Source: Planktothrix sp. PCC 11201 (GTDB lineage Bacteria; Cyanobacteriota; Cyanobacteriia; Cyanobacteriales; Microcoleaceae). From it: a stretch of DNA of 64,000 nucleotides. The translations under genes were made by a program, and so were the position numbers. Below the pieces are notes generated by a model. The model saw only the letters and a list, made by a program, of their open reading frames with translations. It was not told the DNA's origin and searched no databases. Below are positions 61,801-64,000 of this stretch, piece by piece. Within the stretch, counting starts at the first letter, position 1, and each line of letters opens with the position of its first letter. Location: positions 430,205-494,204 of the forward strand of contig NZ_LT797688.1 of NCBI RefSeq assembly GCF_900009135.1, read 5' to 3'.

Positions 61801-62804
61801 AACAAAAAGTGGCTGTGTATTTAGGAGCAAATGCCTTTGGGTATCCACTGACAAAAATCAATGGAAATATCAATACTCCGATCGATTTTACCACCTACAA
61901 TTTACCGAATCGAATTTCTTACTTTTTCAACTTCACGGGGCCAAGCATGGCAATAGATACCTCTTGTTCCTCCTCGCTAACAGCAGTGCATTTAGCTTGT
62001 GAAAGTATCAGACGTGGAGAGTGTGACGCAGCAATTGCTGGAGGAATTAATTTATATTTGCATCCATCAAAGTACTTACTACTAAGTCAATTTAGACTGT
62101 TATCATCTCAACCATCTTACAACTTATTTTCTCAAGATGGAGATGGATTTATTCCCGGAGAAGGAGCTGGAGCAGTGTTATTAAAATCATTACAACAAGC
62201 TAAAAAAGATAAAGATCATATCTACGGTGTAATTAAAGCTTCCGCAATACTTCATAAAGGTCGAAGTAATGATTTTCTTTTACCTTCTCCTCACGCGCAA
62301 CAATTGTTAGTAAAAGAGGCGATCGCCAAAGCAGGATTTAGTGTTGAAAGCATCAGTTACTTGGAAAGTCAGGCGATGGGATCTGCTGTGGTAGACTCTG
62401 CGGAATGGGCGGGAATCAGTCGAGCTTATCGTTCATTAACCGATCGCACAAACTTCTGTGCTTACGGGTCAGTAAAACCGAATATCGGTCATTTGGAGAC
62501 AGCTTCCGGTATAGCACAATTAACCAAAGTTTTGCTACAAATGAAACACCGTCAATTATTGCCAACGCGCTTTTCTGCGGAACTCGATCCAGCGATCAAA
62601 TTAGAAAATTCTCCTTTCTATCTCCAACGGGAACTAAGTCCTTGGCAGAGAATTCGGGTCAAGAAAAATGGCTCATGGCAGGAATTTCCCAGGCGTGCTG
62701 CTATCAGTTCTGGTGGCGGTGGCGGAATGCTATCCCATCTTATTGTTGAGGAATACGATCCACACACATTAGAAAAAATTAGGCATAAAGGAAGAAAATC
62801 ATGA
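48102..62804 (+). CDS. PKS-A: hybrid NRPS/trans-AT PKS with formyltransferase-glycine starter module
   Basis: A 4,900-aa synthase that looks like the start of the line. Domain order: formyltransferase, condensation-like remnant, methyltransferase, adenylation, PCP | KS-DH-ACP-ACP | KS-KR-cMT-ACP | KS0. The loading module should make N-formyl-N-methylglycine on the PCP. Two malonyl extensions follow, the second alpha-methylated. The last KS lacks the HGTGT histidine and its partner domains lie on the next protein. The listed GTG start has no clear ribosome-binding site. An ATG at 48156 is the next candidate, but it would remove residues leading into the first beta-strand (LRCYMIGEGTLLL). The stop overlaps the next start as ATGA. 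The first elongation module lacks a KR although its DH is intact. Confidence 0.94.
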   Translation: MITPIIRSITNYKKLRCYMIGEGTLLLSCSEYLIEQGQEICGIVSSNSLIIKWAKEQKIPLTDSTENWKEILKKTAFDYLFSIYSFFLIPDEVLSLPRRQAINFHDSLLPEYAGFHATSWAIMQGEKQHGVSWHLMTSKADAGGILKQKVIDIGKDETALEVNLKCYQAGIQSFAELIDDFVRGTVNIKEQNLDRRSYFPRYKRLLHGGVVSWKTTAEEIYNLVRALDLGHYPKPLGVAKFLVKKEFFIIKTCSVLPSEKKSQPGKVVNINERQIQIATENGYILLEEILTIEGEVLTIRDFVERLGIYQGMILTELDTQIAEKIDACLKKITPYETTWVKQWENYQPGKLNWYFSENIAINFSDRPIIYQTIPLKIPTELSAFFASHQSENHQDFLAVAFFYYLANISQQECFDIGYGNQELIEIFEESIGFFAPYVPLRVEVEFRKTFAEFLRDCQKSLQSTRQNHTYTRDLRSRYPSLQSKIQKQLSFPIVTLQIDNPEDYQPKGEDITFIISNQKVAGYLKFNTQVLEQFKVEKFVRDFESFIITDVITNNFIKNDVLLLDSSSTEMNNSDRDRVDKWRLVYNHIYEEDRKTSEQDPFFNINCWKNSYTGNRMSDDEMREWVDSTVQRIQEECTPSRILEIGCGTGLILSRLLPDALYYYGTDFSENALAYIKESYDHSSENIKHLELSHRSADDFSSWPKQTFDTAILNSVIQYFPSLAYLKKVIKGVIEKLDAGGTCFIGDVRNALLLPIYYSSVALFNAAKKIPLEQLRQQVLRRGTQEEELCVAPEFFLKIGEEFPEINHVEVLLKEGNSVNELTKFRYDVILRLGKKETKAGEIPCLDWHKENLNRQKVQKILRGDRPQYLKIIGIPNRRISQDVMAWSYIESAATNETVADLHRRLRELEVIGETPQDWQLLAKEEDYAVTISWLGSNATGDFDVIFRLPSAEKITLNNLRTTSQHITTSKEETMFSGEKYNIPVKYPREKRMVDLFVEQVRKNPNATALVYQNQKLTYQELAEQIDRLATYIRSQGIKEEDLVGVFVQPALEMLIALLAVMKAGAAYLPLDPSYPGERIAYILDDAQASWVITQKEIAVNLPAVNSKILYVEDREKIEPTERQMKWEKNGDQGDSLAYVIYTSGSTGKPKGVAIEHHSLTNFLCSMANEFNCGQDDYLLALTTFCFDISALELYLPLITGGCVEVLPSEITRDGLSLREKIENTNSITMMQATPATWQMLLSSGWEPKKSLKLLCGGEALSEELAQKLLQKEIQLWNLYGPTETTIWSTLARINSGDRITIGRPIANTQCYLLDEQQNPVPDGELGELYIGGEGVARGYLRRPEETKKKFVNNPFTPEGSPPLYRTGDLVKRLPDGRMIYGGRIDFQVKLRGFRIELGEIESALRKLENVDDAVVVLREDGLDKRLVAFILDKQGHSLSVTREWTEELKEWLPQYMIPSSFICLQTYPQTLNRKIDHKCLSTVSLNKLKEDYGFPEKSFNQLLEQDLREIVAQVLKLENTTLDINLNIGEYGYNSLRFTSLSVALNKTYNIKTNPTIFYQHSTISKIAKYLKDNFPETLTQYYQQHLKTLSSDSEPPRQEKQVLPVFDSKPTPSRLDDAIAIVGIGGILPGGNTLTAFWESLLQGKDAIRELPQDRPDGDYYCQKMQEIGIKQVLGGFIDNVDKFDASFFGLSPREAELIDPRQRLLLQTVWEAIEDSGHKPSDFAAQEMGVFIGATGADYWELQQQRNQQIEGYTLSGYSTSIIANRISYLFNFKGPSFVVDTACSSSLMAVHRAIQAIKTNSCELALAGGVNLMLSPLFHLALSKGGYLSEDSRCKTFDRSANGYVRGEGVGIVLLRPLSQALADGDTVYAVIRGSAENHSGRTNSLTAPSVDSQKELLVTAYDEANIDPDLLGYIEVHGTGTSLGDPIEINALKEAFKIIYQKSGKEGKGRNNHCALGALKTNIGHLETAAGIAGLLKVVLAMKYGCLPKSLHFQEQNPYIDLQESPFRIVKDRENWQRLKDDAGRELPRRAGVSSFGFGGANVHIVLEEYLSLASTNQKSKPNSNNSQSCLAVLSAKNEKQLKVYAQKLHDFLKNQIENHQESIALRDLTYTLQIGRESMTEKLAWVVSGIEELLDRLSAYLQNRQEDLCIRGSSESGKKVPAFEGKEGIAFIQSLAKSQSWQDIASLWVMGCNINWQSLYPPENYPQRLHLPTYPFAEESYWLPNIKPENIKSTLGKQTENNLQDHPLIQHQVAADGGQIFTSILRADAFYLKDHIVNGEKVLPGVATIEMARIAAEIAEGKKVRKIRQIVWARPIQVNSSSLNVELYLRRIDRSVIFEIRDEKGAGKNSIYTQGKVVYEEEIQESNNVAKTIDIEAIKQSCLKHITGKEIYDRIRKFGLELGTTFQPIRELVSNDKEALSTLELPDILAEDANKFMLHPSLMDGALQTVLGGPWGLTSSSLHIPYTIGEVEIFGSVAQSCYVYAVCSGKGMATNNRGFGDRYDAYILDRTGKELVRIKNFLLRPVHKKNQPPVETLDVLDEQALLDLTLNDLVGMVSAILKMPKETIVISRNMSDYGFDSISFMELVNPINQTFNLEITPDLFFEHSSLENLANYLCQEFRSQLIQHYNLTAKPKLLDPVKPSLEASYIIDEQALLDLTINDLVGMASSILKMSKEAVVTSKNMSDYGFDSISFMELVNPINETFNLEITPDLFFEYSSLEKLANYLCQEFRSQLIQHYELVSQPEFPQSDYVNTITVEERINHKSTELKNANEPIAIIGISGIFAGAQDLESFWQGLIEGKDWIVEVPPSRWDWKTYYGDHKTEDNKTKSKWGGFISEVDVFDAAFFGISPHEARLMDPQQRFFLQAVWKMVENAGLQMSALSGTKTGVFVGVANTDYGDLLKAHAPSVEAHTSTGTCPSVLANRISYLFNLRGPSLPIDTACSSSLVAVNYAVESIRNGSCEMAIAGGVNIILTPHFTLSFSKSGMLSEDGRCKTFDRKADGYARGEGVGAILLKPLKQAEADGNIIHAVIRGTAINHGGHANSLTAPDPNSQAQVLINAYENANVDPSTVTYIEAHGTGTSLGDPIEIKGLKKSFTELQKRWGTTNPKQFYCGIGSVKTQTGHLEAAAGIAGLLKVVLSLKHEKVPGILHFQELNPYINLEKSPFYIVNQTKTWERLRNAEGELIPRRAGVSSFGFGGVNAHVVLEEYGKPSSILRHSNRNQDYLIVLSAKNKERLGEIVKNLWNYLRENQLQSYQKTAIWDITYTLQIGREAMQERLALVVSSLEDLIDKLDAYNQGISPIARVFSGSVKPSPTKLEKQSEKSNNSSLVQQAVQQKALEKVAQLWISGNSIDWNLLYTESPQRIELPTYPFAKTRYWLPIDRQKEHQSPTTTIINNETIENQTSDTETNFLELYRSEWVPQPLGNQQLKNTVSLQISTKKVLVVTPPENIWLESLLVRAYAQDEVLLIKLGEMENPQTWLSSLDHLENLDAIYFLGGIQPFLLDENCDRIDQLERSQELGVFSLFRLLKALHKRLMGGAPLSLKVITCGVHRILPDSKIYPFAASINGMSITLAKEYPLLKVSCFDIDPEAFGKNYPEQQKEFLIKSILEEPASDRGQEIVLRAGQRYVRTLYPLVLPHPSQDHLRTNGVYLILGGMGGIGLTLSQYLAENYQARLILIGRSQMDRQKKDQIADLESRGGTVFYGQADATDFNSMKQVIAEAKARFGSIHGVFHSALVLEDKSLASMDENALRVALDPKVKGSVILHHLVREEDLDFMMFFSSIQTFMGNPGQSNYGAACAFKDAYAHYLNATENYPVYIINWGYWGTVGIVAQKSYQQRLAKQGIYSIQPEEGIEVIQRMFGSIAYQAIAMKTSREFSESLGVDRQYQVEVLPQSQSQSILSLVETLATKLQQSITIEPEGLKFCKALTQLENWGTRFLCKVIQEMGGFDRETLQILPQYSRLYDCIVDILSRAGLTQIDGQGNIYLLKDRIQEREFSELEREKQQLLSIYPHLKAHIRLLEECLSHFQEILTGKCLATDVMFPHSSLDLVEGIYQGNPIANHFNQLVANSVVSYILARLPQRKGDEKITILEIGAGTGGTSAAVLKAIAPYSHLIKYVYTDISLAFVNYGREQFSTDYPFTEFRVLNIEKEVSVQGFHKGNVDLVLATNVLHATQNIRRTLSHTKVLLKKNGWLILNEATEVQDFATLTFGLLSGWWLYEDETFRLPGAPLLSTSMWENVLEKEGFGKCVFLNDREDFANLRQHLIISESDGLVKQQISHQVKENNQIELMLLSEIKRSTPQASPTNKQPKDLVKETDHNSADLSAKTAQFLQEIMSEILQMPGEDIDVNTAFVDYGMDSILLNRFHHILETKICILAKSLLLEYQTVKELTDYLLSDHCQELIKVIGGSNQNSEQEITQKKALTTPNNNNRNIPQQDRVTENDIAIVGLYGRYPQAENLTQFWENLKSDTSSITEIPRERWDYQNFYDPEKGRENKMYCIQGGFLKDIDKFDPIFFGITPLEAKAMNPEERIMLEIVWSTLEDAGYSRQALSKQKVAVYLGANAFGYPLTKINGNINTPIDFTTYNLPNRISYFFNFTGPSMAIDTSCSSSLTAVHLACESIRRGECDAAIAGGINLYLHPSKYLLLSQFRLLSSQPSYNLFSQDGDGFIPGEGAGAVLLKSLQQAKKDKDHIYGVIKASAILHKGRSNDFLLPSPHAQQLLVKEAIAKAGFSVESISYLESQAMGSAVVDSAEWAGISRAYRSLTDRTNFCAYGSVKPNIGHLETASGIAQLTKVLLQMKHRQLLPTRFSAELDPAIKLENSPFYLQRELSPWQRIRVKKNGSWQEFPRRAAISSGGGGGMLSHLIVEEYDPHTLEKIRHKGRKS
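52955..56345 (+). other. PKS-A module KS-DH-ACP-ACP (no KR)
   Basis: The KS has DTACSSS, HGTGT and NIGH and sits directly after the glycine PCP, so it should accept an aminoacyl chain. The DH (about 54850-55700) has HIVNGEKVLP and HPSLMDGA and looks active. No KR is present between the DH and the ACPs. The two ACPs (about 55740-56010 and 56072-56345) are near-duplicates: I count 12 differences over about 91 residues, and both have YGFDS. A ketoreduction is needed before the DH can act, so a KR from elsewhere must reach this module. Confidence 0.83.
56440..61360 (+). other. PKS-A module KS-KR-cMT-ACP
   Basis: The KS keeps DTACSSS and HGTGT. The second His is in TQTGH instead of the usual NIGH, with the His retained. 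The KR has the glycine loop GGMGGIG (about 59094-59117), Tyr in QSNYGAAC and Asp in VLEDKS. The C-methyltransferase has EIGAGTGGTS (about 60410-60440) and the ACP YGMDS. The expected unit is an alpha-methyl-beta-hydroxyacyl chain. KR and cMT are the same kind as in the PKS-C KS-DH-KR-cMT module. Confidence 0.84.
61465..62801 (+). other. PKS-A C-terminal non-elongating KS0
   Basis: The KS keeps Cys (DTSCSSS, about 61956-61976) and NIGH, but HGTGT is QAMGS (about 62360-62388). Its end carries GGGGG where other KSs read SSFGAGG. PKS-A stops immediately afterwards; the post-KS linker and the O-methyltransferase of the same module are on the following protein. The predicted role is to pass the beta-hydroxyacyl chain for O-methylation. 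Confidence 0.83.
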
Positions 62805-64000
62805 GTGAAGAACTGATAGTAGTTTCGGCTAGAACAGAAGAACAACTTACCCTATATATTAGGAGTTTAAAAGATTATTTGCTTTCCCAAAATTCAGCTT
62901 CTCTAGCTGATATTGCTTTCACTTTACAAAGAGGTAGAGAAAGCTTTGCAGAACGATTTGCTGTAGTAGTAAAAACCAAATCAGAGCTTTTAAATTTGCT
63001 CACTATTTGCTTGGAAGGCACAGGTTCTCCTGCCATTTTTAGAGGCGGAAAGAAAGAATCTCGGCATCGCTTAGAAGTAACTGCTGAAGAACAAAAACAA
63101 CTATATGAAAATAAAGATTTGCAGACTGCGGCAAGGTGGTGGACAAATCACATTGATATTGATTGGGAACAACTAAATCAACATTCAAATGCTAGACGTA
63201 TTTCTCTGCCAACTTATCCATTTGAAAGAAAGCGTTGTTGGGTGGATAGTGAAATATCCCAACCCGATCAACCATTAGAAACTTGGGAATTGGTTGCCGA
63301 CTTTTATAATAAAATGACTCCTTATATGAAGGAGTTATTAGGGACGGAAGATACCCATTTGATCTTTTCACCTTTGGCGGAGAAGATCGCAGGTTTTTCC
63401 TGGTTATTAACTTATAATGAACCGGAAAAACATCCCGAACACGCAGCGATCGTAGCGGCTAAACAAAAAGAAGCAAAACGGATTCTTTATAGCGGAATAG
63501 ATTTTTCTAAAGTATATAAAGTAATGGATATTGGGTGTGGTTTTGGGACAGATTTAATCGATCTGTCTATGACCCATCTCCATATAATTGGTGATGGTTT
63601 TACGATCGCATCTAACCAAGCACAAGAGGCAACCAATCGAATCCGAAACAAAGGTTTAGACGATCGCCTACGGATTTTCTGCAAAGATAGCAGCAAAGAT
63701 CCCTTTCCAGGTTTCTACGATTTAGCGATCGGTTTTGAAGTTTTTCCCCATATTGAACATAAACAAAAAACCTTTGAAAATATTTATCAACATCTCAACC
63801 AAGACGGTCGGATTATTTTAGCCGATTGTGTCGCCAATACCGTCACCGAAATTAATATGCCTAAATTGGCGATGTTTACTAGCACCGCCCCTCAGTACAG
63901 TAAAATCCTCAGTGATGTCGGACTGAAACTTATTGAGTGCGTAGACATTAGCATTGAAATTTGCAACTTCCTAGACGATCCGCAATTTGAAAGTAATTTT
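62801..64000 (+). CDS. PKS-D (partial): post-KS linker and O-methyltransferase, continues beyond the window
   Basis: The first 400 codons of a PKS that runs off the right edge. The start ATG overlaps the PKS-A stop (ATGA) and has AAGGAAG six bases upstream, so the two are translationally coupled. Residues 1-150 are the linker that normally follows a KS, ending in LPTYPFERKRCW. From about residue 165 comes a SAM methyltransferase with MDIGCGFGTDL, of the same type as the oMT in PKS-B. Together with the KS0 ending PKS-A it forms one O-methylation module split over two proteins. An ACP and further modules are expected outside the window, including the middle of the assembly line. Confidence 0.9.
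   Translation, partial: MSEELIVVSARTEEQLTLYIRSLKDYLLSQNSASLADIAFTLQRGRESFAERFAVVVKTKSELLNLLTICLEGTGSPAIFRGGKKESRHRLEVTAEEQKQLYENKDLQTAARWWTNHIDIDWEQLNQHSNARRISLPTYPFERKRCWVDSEISQPDQPLETWELVADFYNKMTPYMKELLGTEDTHLIFSPLAEKIAGFSWLLTYNEPEKHPEHAAIVAAKQKEAKRILYSGIDFSKVYKVMDIGCGFGTDLIDLSMTHLHIIGDGFTIASNQAQEATNRIRNKGLDDRLRIFCKDSSKDPFPGFYDLAIGFEVFPHIEHKQKTFENIYQHLNQDGRIILADCVANTVTEINMPKLAMFTSTAPQYSKILSDVGLKLIECVDISIEICNFLDDPQFESNF

Overview
The window is part of a large trans-acyltransferase (trans-AT) polyketide synthase / NRPS gene cluster, almost certainly from a cyanobacterium. The DNA is AT-rich and carries many HIP1 octamers (GCGATCGC, e.g. 1315-1322), a cyanobacterial signature. The PKS modules have no integrated AT domain; a single free-standing malonyl-type AT is encoded at 45933-46994.

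Layout. The left edge (1-519) holds a 396-bp non-autonomous transposon with perfect terminal inverted repeats and a 5-bp target duplication, just upstream of a type II thioesterase gene (520-1263, +). On the minus strand, 40199 down to 1345, lie two giant PKS genes and a cytochrome P450, closely spaced and probably one operon: PKS-B (40199-26688), PKS-C (26626-2786, ending in a thioesterase) and the P450 (2721-1345). The middle (40382-47943) carries tailoring and accessory genes: a Rieske oxygenase, two paralogous SAM methyltransferases, a tandem pair of phytanoyl-CoA-dioxygenase-like proteins (the second has lost metal ligands), the trans-AT and a four-EF-hand protein. On the plus strand, 48102-62804 encodes PKS-A, which begins with a formyltransferase/N-methyltransferase/glycine-adenylation loading module. 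A following PKS gene starts at 62801 with an ATGA overlap and runs off the right edge.

Reading the assembly line. PKS-A looks like the start and PKS-B to PKS-C the end of one line; the middle modules must lie to the right of the window. The loading module predicts an N-formyl-N-methylglycine starter. Read backwards from the thioesterase, the last modules predict a 2,4-diene with a 4-methyl, a 7-hydroxyl, a dihydropyran closed between C9 and C13 by a pyran-synthase-like domain with a C10=C11 alkene from a split dehydrating bimodule, and a 15-O-methyl. This is the C1-C15 pattern of swinholide/scytophycin-type actin-binding macrolides. The N-formyl-N-methyl enamine terminus is the hallmark of scytophycins/tolytoxin. 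The product assignment is my inference from domain order and motifs; I could not compare with the published tto, lum, mis or swi clusters.

Unusual points: four ketosynthases lacking the HGTGT histidine, every PKS protein boundary seen lying inside a module, a first module with DH but no KR and with duplicated ACPs, the degenerate dioxygenase paralogue, an EF-hand gene inside the cluster, and an intrinsic-terminator-like hairpin directly before the PKS-A start. No regulator, transporter, transposase gene, phosphopantetheinyl transferase, RNA gene or CRISPR array was seen.
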